Below the pieces are notes generated by a model. That model was not told the DNA's origin. It worked only from the letters and a program-made list of their open reading frames with translations, and did not search any database. The translations under genes and the position numbers were made by a program. A stretch of 26,959 nucleotides of DNA from a bacterium (GTDB taxonomy: Bacteria; Electryoneota; RPQS01): contig JADKHW010000032.1 in NCBI GenBank assembly GCA_016721565.1, forward strand, positions 1 through 26,959, in the 5' to 3' direction. This document shows, piece by piece, positions 1 through 7,698 of this stretch. Position 1 is the stretch's first letter. Each line of letters begins with the position of its first letter.

Positions 1-1440
1 TGCGGCAATTTGAATTCAAAGGACCGATCAAACCGCAATATATCCTTGAGCATATGCTCGAGCAGTCCTCGCGGCAAAGAGGTTGGTTTCCGTGTAGATT
101 CGTTGACGATGGCGCGTGGTGTGCTTTTGCGAAGCAGACGACCAGCGTGGCAACGTTTTCTTGAAAATGGCGGATGGTACAATCAAGTTGTTCTCACGTG
201 CGACGTTGAAGGATTGGGTGTTCTATCAGCCCGAAGTGAAAGACGAACGCGTGCAGAGCGAGATTGCCTGTGCGCTAAGCAGCAGCGCGGTTGGAGTACA
301 TGATGCGAATATCTCATACGAGGCCGCGGGGTTTCAATGGGACGCGCGCTATCGCTTGTTGCTAAATGATGACTCGACGGGAATTTTGGAGGGCTGGGCG
401 AGTGTACCAAATCGCTCCGGCAAAAAATTTGAAGATGCAGATCTGGTGCTCGTCGAAGGGCGGCTCGGTAGGTACCGCAATTTGTCGCTCGACAATCGAC
501 TGGATGGTGGTCAAGTGGCCAATATCATCGCTAAACAACCCGGATTCAAAGTGGATCCGGATGGCGATTTGCATGTACGGGGTGGGCGCGATACGGAAGC
601 GAAGTACAACGTTGATGGGCAAGCGAGCGGCGAGGTGTTGTATAACAGCTCAAAACGAATGATCAACACATCTGCTCTGAACGTCGAAAATGTAGATATC
701 CTCACCGGAGGTGATGCTTCAACAGGTGGCTATCAATCATCCATGGTCAAAGTAAGGACACCAGAAAGTGAAGCGGGTGGCTATCCATCTGCGTTGATTG
801 GAACTAATTCAGCCGATGCGCGAACCTATTCTTCGGAACTCATCTCGATATCACGCTTTATTCGCTACCCTATCCGGCGATTCTGCCGGACAGCGCAGAC
901 AGAAGTGGTACTGCTCGATGCGTCGAAAGTGTAGCGTATCAGGCCTACAGTTTCTTCGGTTTAGATCGCAATCAACCCGCGAGTGTAACGCTCCAACTTC
1001 TGAACATAGAGCAGGAAGGACTTGGACTTCCGTTGCCCGCCGCAGAATTGCAACTTTTTCGCAAGACCAATGACGGCGTGGAACAGTTTGTAGGCAGCCA
1101 TCGGCTTGAAAAGACTGCGGCAGGTGATACGGTCCGTGTGAATCTCGGCGGCGATCCTGAGATTATGTGCAAGAGCGTAAAGACAAATGAAACCGGAGAT
1201 CGCCGCACGCGCGAGATTGAGTTTGAGCACACGCTAAAGAGCACGAAGAGCGATACGGTTGCGGTGTCCTGTGTTGTGCAATTCAACGGTGAAGTTACCG
1301 TGGAAGAAGCGCCGTTGGAATACAAATTGAATCAGCGCTCTCCGCGATCCGCGCAGCATGACTTGCAGTTCACGATGACTTTGCCGCCGAATGAAGAGGT
1401 GAAAGCCAAATTTGCTGTGAAAGTGAAGTTGCCGAAATAG
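1..1440 (+). pseudogene. DUF4139 (MuiA-like) protein carrying an embedded TonB-plug-like segment; 5'-partial and frameshifted
   Basis: The 5' end lies outside the window. Coding similarity runs through three frames. Positions 3-65 (ending LEHMLEQ) continue in another frame to about 140 (RGKEVGFR, RGVLLR), then in a third from about 140 to 840 (DDQRGNVFLKMADGTIKL, DARYRLLLNDD, LEGWASV, FEDADLVLVEG). The chain returns to the second frame at about 841 (DITLYSLPYP, AYSFFGLD) and runs to the stop at 1438-1440. The DARYRLLLNDD...EGWASVPNRSG...FEDADL stretch and the C-terminal LRFTMTLPPNEE-like end are typical of DUF4139. Inserted at about 488-775 is a segment resembling the plug of TonB-dependent receptors (DLHVRGGRDTEAKYNVDG, then NVENVDILTGGDASTGG). 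The product would probably be an envelope protein; its function is unknown. Each frame change needs only a one-base indel, so sequencing error is as likely as real decay. An annotation pipeline may list this as two pieces, 116-934 and 1033-1440. Confidence 0.7.
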
Positions 1441-1442
1441 TC

Positions 1443-1833
1443 ATGCAACATGTTTTGACGATACTGGCCGTGACAGATTTTCAGAAAGCGCTGGCGTTTT
1501 ATCGGGCGGCGTTTGATTTCAAGCAGACGGTGGATGTGCCGGTCTATGCCGAGTTTGAAATGACGGATGGCCGCAGGCTGGGAATTTACGAACGGAACAG
1601 TTTTGGCCTCAACACGGGAATTGTTCCGCGCGAAGCTGAGGCGGGTGAGTTGTCCGGCGCGGAGATATATTTCTATTGTGACAGTCCCGCAGAACAATGC
1701 GCCAAGTTAGTGCAAGCCGGAGCCGACCGAACTTTCGCCGTGGCAATTGCGAGCATGGGGTGACGAAGCGGCCTATTATCGTGATCCCGACGGGCATGTT
1801 ATTGTGATTGCTCAAATTGGAAATGTGAAATAG
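1443..1833 (+). pseudogene. Glyoxalase/bleomycin-resistance (VOC) superfamily protein, one frameshift
   Basis: An ATG at 1443 follows the previous stop by two bases. The N-terminal part (HVLTILAVTDFQKALAFYRAAF) is the standard first beta-alpha-beta unit of the VOC fold, with YAEFEMTDGRRLGIYE as the following strands. The first frame closes at 1763, but the expected C-terminal VOC strand continues in another frame from about 1738 to the stop at 1831-1833: WGDEAAYYRDPDGHVIVIAQ. The WG...DPDGH pattern is a hallmark of the family. A one-base indel at about 1733-1738 therefore joins two halves of a normal-length protein of about 129 residues. VOC proteins are small metal-binding enzymes or binding proteins (glyoxalases, resistance proteins, dioxygenases); the substrate here cannot be read. 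It is probably co-transcribed with the DUF4139 gene. Confidence 0.75.
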
Positions 1834-1840
1834 GAAAGCA

Positions 1841-1885
1841 GATTCCGGGCGGGTTGCGGCAGCCTTAACCCGACTCGGCGGAATC
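1841..1885 (+). repeat. Hairpin-forming element after the VOC gene
   Basis: The outer arms GATTCCG (1841-1847) and CGGAATC (1879-1885) are perfect inverted repeats. Nested inside them, CGGGTT (1850-1855) pairs with AACCCG (1867-1872). The element begins eight bases after the VOC stop. No T-run follows, so it is not a classic intrinsic terminator, though it may protect a 3' end. The bases leading into it (TAGGAAAGCAGATTCCGG) are nearly repeated at 3376-3393 after the next gene, which suggests a dispersed intergenic element. Confidence 0.55.
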
Positions 1886-1960
1886 AAAGGAAGCACCTTT
1901 CGCCGTGGGGCGAATATTGTATTGAAGAAATTACGCTAAACAAATTCCTTGGAGGGGATT

Positions 1961-3378
1961 ATGAAGCGAATACGGTTTACTTGGGTTGCTTGTGCAATCA
2001 TGATTTGCTCTTTGACAACGTTTGCACAGCCGGATACGGTTTGGACGAGGACGTATAATGTCGAGGGGCGCATTGGGGAAATTATCGCCGTTGATAACGC
2101 AATAGTTTGTTTTAGCTTCCGCGAGGTTCAAGATAGCGAAGCGTTGTGGCATTATGAATCCGCTGCGACCAAGCTGTCTGCCAATGGCGATACGATTTGG
2201 ACGACACAGATCATTACTCCAAGCCCGCGTGTCTTGGTCGTAGCTGAAACTGTTGGCTGGAATGGCGATGAACATTCTTGTCGCACGGCATGATTCGATG
2301 TACTACTTTTCGCCTTTTCTAATAAGGATGTCTCTAAACGGAGAGATTCTTGAGTCGATTGCACTACCGGCTGGCACGAGCTGGAGAACACTCGACAATG
2401 CGGTGGACGGCTCGTTGTGGCTCGCCGGTGAAACTCAGGGCTTCCAAGGTGGGGACCTTCGGTTGATGAAGATGAGCCGAGCAGGCGTGATGCTGTGGGA
2501 ACATACATTCTTTGATAGCACATACGCAAGCGTTACCGCGCTCGAGCCGTGTGGTGCTGGTGCACTTGTTGTTGGCTCGCGATGGAATTCCTTTACAAGT
2601 TCTTATCCTGTGGCAAGGTTGTTCAACTCAGACGGCGAACTGGTCTGGATGAGGACGATTGAAGATGGGGTTGGATTGGCACCTTTCAGATGCCTGCGAG
2701 TACCAGCGGGCGGTTTTCTGATGATTGGGAATAGAGAAACTTTCGCGCAATTCTCCGGGATGGTTTGTACGATTGAGCGAGGACAGGTGAAATGCTTTGG
2801 ACACGAGAAGAGGCAGAGGGAGCCCAGGCTGGTTAGTGCGGCGTTGCGAATATTCCGGAACAATTGACGGTGAATATTGTGTCGTTGGTACACTTTAACG
2901 AGTATGCCGAACCGTGGATCATCAAGCTTCGCAGAACGGAAGCGAGTTTCGCAATTGTTGTTGGGCTGATGGAGAGTATACACAAACCAATTGTGCTGCC
3001 CAGTTGGGCGACGGTACATACTTCATAGGTGGTCGAAACTTTGTCCTCAACGGGTTATTCGTATGACGCGCACGATTCTGTGATTTCTTGCCCACGCCCG
3101 ACGTGCCGGCTGCGCTTCGTCAATTGCCTTCACCCCAACTACCCGAATCCGTTCAACGCAACGACGAGATCACATTTGATTTGCCGCGAGCTTTGCAGAC
3201 GAGTTTGAATGTTTATGATGTGTTGGGGAGAGAGGTGGCGGAGCTTGCGGGCGGGGTGATGAACGCGGGGTCGCACACTATTATATATGATGCGAGCGGG
3301 CTGTCGTCGGGGGTGTATTTCTACAGATTGGAAGCGGGGGAGTTTGGGGAGACGAGGAAGATGGTGTTTTTGAAATAG
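1961..3378 (+). pseudogene. Secreted beta-propeller-like protein with type IX sorting tail, multiply frameshifted
   Basis: The ATG at 1961 is preceded by a strong GGAGGGG ribosome site, which decides against the in-frame TTG at 1949. The N-terminus (MKRIRFTWVACAIMICSLTTFAQ) is a Sec signal peptide ending at AQ. Short repeats of the form 'NGDTIW', 'NGEILES', 'GVMLWE', 'DGELVW' suggest a propeller of SBBP/PQQ-like blades. The reading frame changes near 2275 (segments 1961-2293 and 2253-2867), again between about 2835 and 2870, near 2945, near 3125 and inside the sorting tail at about 3160. The tail itself is clear: YPNPFNATT in one frame, then EITFDLPRAL, VYDVLGREVAEL, LSSGVYFYRLEAGE and a terminal LK in the frame ending at 3378. 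The N-terminus resembles that of the minus-strand protein at 24489-26465. Whether it is real decay or indel-rich sequence cannot be settled here. Confidence 0.7.
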
Positions 3379-3746
3379 GAAAGCGGATTCCGGCGGGGAA
3401 CCGCTACGTGCTTTTCAAGCACTTCGCTAAATCCCCGCTCGGCGAGCGGATAGCCGCCCCCCTTAATCCCCCCATTTCCGCAGACGTAAATGGTGGGAGA
3501 CCTGAGCGCCCCGCGAGCAGGGGGAATCGGAAGCGGAGACGGGCGGGGGCCGACTGTTGTTTTGATGACACATAATATACAACATGAGACTCCGCTTGTC
3601 AAGCTTTTGTTCCTCAAAAACAGACAAATCATAACCACCTGTTCAAAATTGGTTTGAACGGGTTTGGCATTGGACTTACGACGGCTTCTTGAAAATTCGG
3701 GAGGCATTCGGAGGAAAAATTAAGCTCAAGAAAAACAGGCAGGCTG
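3379..3746. repeat. Intergenic region with composite C-rich/G-rich repeat
   Basis: No convincing gene lies between 3379 and 3840. The first part is a composite of short elements. A TAGGAAAGCGGATTCCGG lead-in at 3376 matches 1831. A C6-TTAAT-C6 block lies at 3457-3473. An imperfect hairpin follows at 3473-3490 (ATTTCCG against CGTAAAT). A GCGAGCAGGGGGAATCGG block lies at about 3513-3530. The C-rich and G-rich blocks recur joined together at 13079-13118, and the sequence following them (GACTGTTGTTTTG, about 3549) resembles CGATTGTTGTTTTGG at about 5293. This looks like a dispersed intergenic repeat family, not coding sequence. The rest, up to the putative promoter, shows nothing recognisable. 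Confidence 0.5.
3393..3449 (+). other. Nested hairpin and overlapping 15-bp palindrome
   Basis: GCGGGGA (3393-3399) pairs with TCCCCGC (3432-3438), enclosing GTGCTT (3408-3413) and AAGCAC (3417-3422) around a three-base loop. The right arm overlaps a perfect palindrome with a single central base, CCGCTCG-G-CGAGCGG (3435-3449). The two folds share bases 3435-3438 and exclude each other. The element starts fifteen bases after the stop of the sorting-tail gene and could act as a 3'-end structure; no U-run is present. Confidence 0.5.
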
Positions 3747-3776
3747 TTGAAAAACAGTGGTTTACAAGAATATAGA
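3744..3776 (+). promoter_or_regulatory. Possible promoter upstream of LOG gene, overlapping a CTGTT-GAAA-AACAG hairpin
   Basis: TTGAAA (3747-3752) and TATAGA (3771-3776) are separated by 18 bases, a fair match to sigma70 boxes. The -35 lies in the loop of a perfect small hairpin, CTGTT/AACAG (3744-3748, 3753-3757). The phrase GGCTGTTGAAAAACAG resembles sequence found at the ends of some insertion sequences, so the spot could instead be an IS-end remnant. The distance to the LOG start codon is about 65 bases. Confidence 0.3.
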
Positions 3777-3840
3777 GTTAGCTAATTACGGAACAATAGA
3801 GCATTTTTAGGGGTTTAGTAAATACCTGCGGGGCTTACTC

Positions 3841-4710
3841 GTGGGTGGGAAAGGATTTAGCAATTTGATCGAAAGCGATAAGGACTTTCATCCCAAAGCG
3901 TATGAGAACATGCGCTTCTTGCACAGCGCGCATGCTCGCTCGCTGAGGATTTTGGCCGAATACCTCGAACCGCAATCGCGGCTTCGTTTGCAAAAGATTC
4001 GCAGTACGATTGTGTTCTTCGGATCGGCGCGGTCGGTGCCGGAAGAAGAGCTGGCCGAGCAGATGGTGAAACTGAACGAAAAGTGGGCCACCGAAAAGGG
4101 GATCACACCGGCGAAAATTCAAAAACGCACGGACTCGTTCAAGCGGCTGTCTCATTATTATCACGAAGCCGAGCGACTTGCGGCGAAGCTTGCGGCGCAC
4201 TATCAGCAGATGCCGGATCCGCGTGACCGCCATGTGATTTGCAGCGGTGCCGGGCCGGGTATGATGGAAGCGGCCAACCGCGGTGCACAAAAGATCGGCG
4301 CAAAGACGCTCGGGCTTTCCATTAGTCTGCCGCACGAGCAAGGTGTGAACCGTTATCTCGAACCGCCTTATACGTTCGAGTTTCATTACTTCTTCATGCG
4401 CAAGTATTGGTTCGTGTATCTGTCGCGCGCGCTGGTGGCGTTTCCGGGCGGATTCGGAACCTTTGACGAATTGTTTGAATGTCTGACGCTGGTGCAGACA
4501 CAAAAGATTCGCCGCAACTTGCCGATCGTTTTGTTTGGCAGTGAGTTTTGGCATAGTGTAATCAACTTTGAATCGTTGATTGAGTGGGGCGTTATCTCGC
4601 CGGAGGATATGAACTTGGTGCTTATCACCGACGACATTGATGAAGCCTTTGACTATCTTGTAAACCGTATAGACGTTTCGCGCGCATTAGAAACCACAGA
4701 GGAACCATGA
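3841..4710 (+). CDS. LOG-family Rossmann-fold protein (lysine decarboxylase-like / nucleoside-monophosphate phosphoribohydrolase family)
   Basis: This 289-residue protein has both signature regions of the LOG/TIGR00730 family: SGAGPGMMEAANRG (about 135-148), the nucleotide-binding turn, and PGGFGTFDELFE (202-213), the PGGxGTxxE motif that holds the catalytic Glu. FFMRKY and RALVAF lie just before the second motif, as usual. Characterised relatives cleave cytokinin-type nucleoside 5'-monophosphates to the free base; for this long subfamily the substrate is not established. The N-terminal extension (YENMRFLHSAHARSLRILAEYLEP) is typical of the longer bacterial subfamily, so the GTG start at 3841 is preferred, although no clear ribosome site precedes it. 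The stop overlaps the ATG of the rhodanese gene by four bases (ATGA), implying translational coupling. It is presumably cytoplasmic. Confidence 0.9.
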   Translation: MGGKGFSNLIESDKDFHPKAYENMRFLHSAHARSLRILAEYLEPQSRLRLQKIRSTIVFFGSARSVPEEELAEQMVKLNEKWATEKGITPAKIQKRTDSFKRLSHYYHEAERLAAKLAAHYQQMPDPRDRHVICSGAGPGMMEAANRGAQKIGAKTLGLSISLPHEQGVNRYLEPPYTFEFHYFFMRKYWFVYLSRALVAFPGGFGTFDELFECLTLVQTQKIRRNLPIVLFGSEFWHSVINFESLIEWGVISPEDMNLVLITDDIDEAFDYLVNRIDVSRALETTEEP

Positions 4711-5246
4711 GTTTGGCAAAACAGCTTTCGACTTTAATGATTGCCGCAGTGTTGCTGGGGCTGGGAGCACGTGTCGCAACGCATAGCGACTTGCCGTTTT
4801 GGGGACATTGGGAGCCGATTAAGTTAGTTGCACCGCCGATTAGCATTGCAGACGACGCGATGGCGAAACCGGACAGCGCATTTGCGAAATCCACTTCGGC
4901 ATACGAAGTGAATTTGGCCGCGACGATGGTTTTGCATATGAAGCGCAACAAGAGCAACATTCATTTTGTGGATGCGCGCGAAGACACGCTGTACAAAGCG
5001 GGACATATTCCCGGTGCGATGAACGTGTCGTTTGACCACATTGACAAAGACGGCGACAAGTTTCTTGCGCTGCCGAAAGATGATCTGATTGTTATCTATT
5101 GTGACGGCGGTGATTGTCATCTGTCGCACGACTTGGCTGAGTTTGCTTTGGCGCAAGGCTACGGCCGCTTGGCTGTGTTTACCGGTGGATGGGCTGAGTG
5201 GTCTAAGGAGACGGATTTGATTGAGACAGGGAGCGGAGCAAAGTAG
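4707..5246 (+). CDS. Rhodanese-like domain protein, exported or membrane-anchored
   Basis: Of 179 residues, 5-21 form one hydrophobic helix (STLMIAAVLLGLGARVA), a signal anchor or uncleaved signal. A linker leads to a single rhodanese domain at about 65-175. VDAREDTLYKAGHIPGAMNV is the standard CH2A-type entry, and the active loop is YCDGGDCHLS, with the nucleophile position at Cys132 and a second Cys at 137. Family members move sulfane sulfur or act as redox sensors; this CxxxxC-loop subtype is common beside MauE/DoxX-like membrane proteins, as seen here downstream. The start ATG overlaps the LOG stop. The domain would sit outside the cytoplasmic membrane. The enzymatic substrate cannot be inferred. 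Confidence 0.88.
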   Translation: MSLAKQLSTLMIAAVLLGLGARVATHSDLPFWGHWEPIKLVAPPISIADDAMAKPDSAFAKSTSAYEVNLAATMVLHMKRNKSNIHFVDAREDTLYKAGHIPGAMNVSFDHIDKDGDKFLALPKDDLIVIYCDGGDCHLSHDLAEFALAQGYGRLAVFTGGWAEWSKETDLIETGSGAK

Positions 5247-5382
5247 CGAATGCGGGGTGCTTGTAAAGGGTTTGTGGGGGGGGCGCGGGAGCGATTGTTG
5301 TTTTGGGGAGAAGAGGGAGGAAAAGGGGTCAAAAATCATGGTTGTTTTGCTCGTAACTTCTTGAAAATAGACGGACTTTGGC

Positions 5383-5411
5383 TTGACTTTGTGAAAATAT
5401 TACATTATACT
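5383..5411 (+). promoter_or_regulatory. Strong sigma70-like promoter for the MauE-like gene
   Basis: TTGACT (5383-5388) and TATACT (5406-5411) each match the consensus at five of six positions, with an ideal 17-base spacer. The -10 ends eight bases before the ATG at 5420, so the predicted transcript starts within about two bases of the start codon and the message would be leaderless. The AAAAGG at 5412-5417 would lie upstream of that start. The spacer begins with TTGTGAA (5389-5395), identical to one half of the Rex operator consensus, but no matching second half follows. The preceding 5247-5382 stretch is G-rich and holds no gene. Confidence 0.65.
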
Positions 5412-5419
5412 AAAAGGCT

Positions 5420-5899
5420 ATGAATAGAAGCCTGCGCCAGCAGATATTTACCGGCCTCGATTGGACCTTTCGCCTGCTGTTGGCGGGGCTCTTTTTGTAC
5501 GCCGCTTGGCCCAAATTGCTCGACCCGACGGAGTTCGCCAAGTCGATCACAAATTACAAAGTCGTTCTACCCGTCGTCGGCCAGGACTACGTCTATTTGA
5601 CGGCGATGTTCCTGCCCGCTTTGGAGGCCGTCGCGGCAGTTTGTCTCTTCCTGCCCAAATTCAAACGCTCGGCGGCGCTTGTCATCGCGTTTTTGCTCGC
5701 CTTGTTCATCGTTTTGATTTTTCAAGCGGTGATGCGGGGATTGAACATTGATTGCGGTTGTTTCGGCAACTCGGAAGTCTCCGCCGCTCTGGCTACGAAG
5801 GTTGGCTGGAACAAGATCATGGAGAACTTGGCTTTTCTTGCCGCCGCGATCTTCGTTTATTTGCGCGCCTGTCCGCCCAAACCACGATACAGACTCTAA
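5420..5899 (+). CDS. MauE/DoxX-family redox-associated membrane protein
   Basis: This 159-residue membrane protein has four predicted helices, at about 15-32, 54-78, 84-106 and 134-148. The first ends in AAWPKLLDPTEFAKSI, the usual DoxX/MauE entry loop. A CGCFG motif at 112-116 lies between helices three and four. MauE of methylamine utilisation is needed to form disulfides in its partner, and CGCFG-bearing relatives are thought to shuttle thiol electrons across the membrane, much like VKOR or DsbB. The neighbouring rhodanese suggests a shared thiol or sulfur task. It has its own promoter (5383-5411) and perhaps leaderless translation. The ATG at 5420 is the first in frame and fits the family length. 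Confidence 0.85.
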   Translation: MNRSLRQQIFTGLDWTFRLLLAGLFLYAAWPKLLDPTEFAKSITNYKVVLPVVGQDYVYLTAMFLPALEAVAAVCLFLPKFKRSAALVIAFLLALFIVLIFQAVMRGLNIDCGCFGNSEVSAALATKVGWNKIMENLAFLAAAIFVYLRACPPKPRYRL

Positions 5900-5912
5900 G
5901 AGGAGCCTGAAT

Positions 5913-7685
5913 ATGCGGCTTGCTGTCTGCACATGGATTGCGGTGTTGCTATGCTCGTGCGGTTTGTTTGCACGCGGACCGCAGATGGTGCCGACTAAGC
6001 CTGACGTGCTGCCGGAGTTTCATGTGCCGCGCGAAAACTCGCGTGCGCTGGATGAGAACTGGGTCTATGTGCAAACGCTGTACGATGCACTCCAGAATTT
6101 CCCGGATCAATTTGGAGCTGTGCCGGTTGGCATCAGCAAAGCAAATCAAGGCCGTGTGTTCATTGCTACGCTGCATACGATTTTCCGCTCGATAGACGGT
6201 GGCCGTTCGTGGACCAACATGGACCCTCTGCCCGCTCCGACCTTTTCTTCCGTGTTCGAATCCTTTCGTTCGCCATATTTCATTTCCGATATTGCTTGTC
6301 GCCCTGTTCGTCGTCCAGAGCAGAATTTCGACAGTGTGTATGTTACCCTCTTTGATGCGGAGACGGATCATGGCACGCTGCGGCTTGTGCGCGGATTTGG
6401 AAATACGCATGTGGTTTGGCCGGACACGCTGTTGCTCACGGATCATTGGTTGACGAGTGTCATCGCACCCGATTCGCAAATTGTTGTTGCTTTGTCAGGG
6501 CTTGACGCCGAAATCTATCGCAACGATTCGATGCAGACTTCGACTCACTGGGATACGTTGTCTGAGCATTTCACCGGAACGTGGGTGAAGGAACACGCTA
6601 CGGTCGGGAATTTTACTTACGCGGTTGGTTCGCATCAGTGGCTCACGCTTGACCGTGGATTTTCGTGGCAGACATTGCCAGCCGCCGATCCGTTTGGTGA
6701 TTCAGATATTTCGTTTGCTCCGAATAGCTCGCACGCGATCATATGCGGTGCATTTGAAGAACCGTCAACGGGTTGGGCACGCTTTACGACTGATTTTGGA
6801 CAGACGTGGTCCGCGCGTACTTTACAAACGAATATTCCCCTGCGCGCGGCGCTGATGTTGAATGATACGTTGGGTTATGTCGCGGGCGGTATTGCCAACG
6901 AAGCGGTTGGCCGTGTGTGGAGAACGATTGACGGCGGCGCGACGTGGGAGCTTGAGTTGGAAGTCGAAGCCGAAATCACCGAGCTTGGTTATTCACGCGA
7001 GAGCGGCGGATATATCAACGTGATTGCAACGGGTTACTTCGCGGATTTTCGCGGCGGTGTGTGGCGTTCGCATTTGGCTTATCCTGACACATCTGATGCC
7101 GCGCTGGTGTTTTCGGAAGACACGCTGGAGTTTTTTGCTCCTGTCGGGCAATCGGTTTCGCATGATGTTGTGCTGAAGAACATGGGCAACGAGGACACCT
7201 CGGTGCTCGATTGGTTTGATATCGGGCCGTACACGATCAACTGTTGTACGCAGGACGTGCTCTTGCAGCCGGGGGATTCGATGGTGGCGACGGTGACGTT
7301 TACTCCGGCTGTTGACGGTGATTTCCCCAATGCGATTCGTGTGTTCAACGATCACGGAGAATTTCTTGAGCTGGTTGTGCGCGGGAGCACGAGCACGGAT
7401 GTTACGCCGCATGTGACGTTGCCACAAGAATTGTCACTTGCTGTTTATCCGAATCCGGGGAATGCGGAATTTCGGTTGAGCTATTCGCTGGCGAAGAGCG
7501 GTGATGTTTCGCTGATGCTCTATGACGTGACGGGGCGCGAGGTGGCGACGCTTGTGGATGGTGTGCGCAATGCGGGTGAGCATTTTGTTAATTGGAGCGC
7601 GAGTGCTCAGCCGAGCGGAGTTTATTTCGCGGTGCTGAATGCGGGGGATGCTTCGACGGTGACGAAATTGGTGTTGATGAAATGA
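5913..7685 (+). CDS. Secreted Asp-box (BNR/sortilin-like) repeat protein with type IX sorting tail
   Basis: The ATG at 5913 sits nine bases after an AGAGGAG ribosome site and opens a signal peptide (RLAVCTWIAVLLCSCGLFA). The longer in-frame start at 5748 lies inside the MauE gene and is rejected. The product is 590 residues. At least four Asp-box blades are visible: FRSIDGGRSWTNM, TLDRGFSWQTL, TTDFGQTWSAR and WRTIDGGATWELE, indicating a beta-propeller at about 40-385. An ASPM/SPD-2/Hydin-like Ig domain follows at about 395-490 (VFSEDTLEFFAPVG, VLKNMGNEDTSV, FTPAVDGDF). The last 79 residues are a sorting tail: YPNPGNAEFRLSYSL, LYDVTGREVATLVDG, PSGVYFAVLNAG and a terminal LMK. Such tails direct export by the type IX system and are normally cleaved. 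No T9SS machinery genes are in the window. The ligand is unknown. Confidence 0.88.
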   Translation: MRLAVCTWIAVLLCSCGLFARGPQMVPTKPDVLPEFHVPRENSRALDENWVYVQTLYDALQNFPDQFGAVPVGISKANQGRVFIATLHTIFRSIDGGRSWTNMDPLPAPTFSSVFESFRSPYFISDIACRPVRRPEQNFDSVYVTLFDAETDHGTLRLVRGFGNTHVVWPDTLLLTDHWLTSVIAPDSQIVVALSGLDAEIYRNDSMQTSTHWDTLSEHFTGTWVKEHATVGNFTYAVGSHQWLTLDRGFSWQTLPAADPFGDSDISFAPNSSHAIICGAFEEPSTGWARFTTDFGQTWSARTLQTNIPLRAALMLNDTLGYVAGGIANEAVGRVWRTIDGGATWELELEVEAEITELGYSRESGGYINVIATGYFADFRGGVWRSHLAYPDTSDAALVFSEDTLEFFAPVGQSVSHDVVLKNMGNEDTSVLDWFDIGPYTINCCTQDVLLQPGDSMVATVTFTPAVDGDFPNAIRVFNDHGEFLELVVRGSTSTDVTPHVTLPQELSLAVYPNPGNAEFRLSYSLAKSGDVSLMLYDVTGREVATLVDGVRNAGEHFVNWSASAQPSGVYFAVLNAGDASTVTKLVLMK

Positions 7686-7698
7686 TGAAGTGAGAAAA

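Noticed and set aside
1949..1960. TTG start for the sorting-tail gene
   Set aside because: It falls within the ribosome site of the ATG at 1961, and the signal peptide begins properly at that ATG.
3835..4554. Minus-strand 239-codon ORF opposite the LOG gene
   Set aside because: His/Arg-rich shadow of a clearly conserved plus-strand gene, with no recognisable motifs.
5748..5912. Longer N-terminus for the Asp-box protein starting at 5748
   Set aside because: It overlaps the MauE gene out of frame, and the ATG at 5913 has a ribosome site and a signal peptide.
6254..6263. GTTCGAATCC, a tRNA T-arm-like sequence
   Set aside because: It lies within the Asp-box gene, and no acceptor or anticodon arms can be folded around it.
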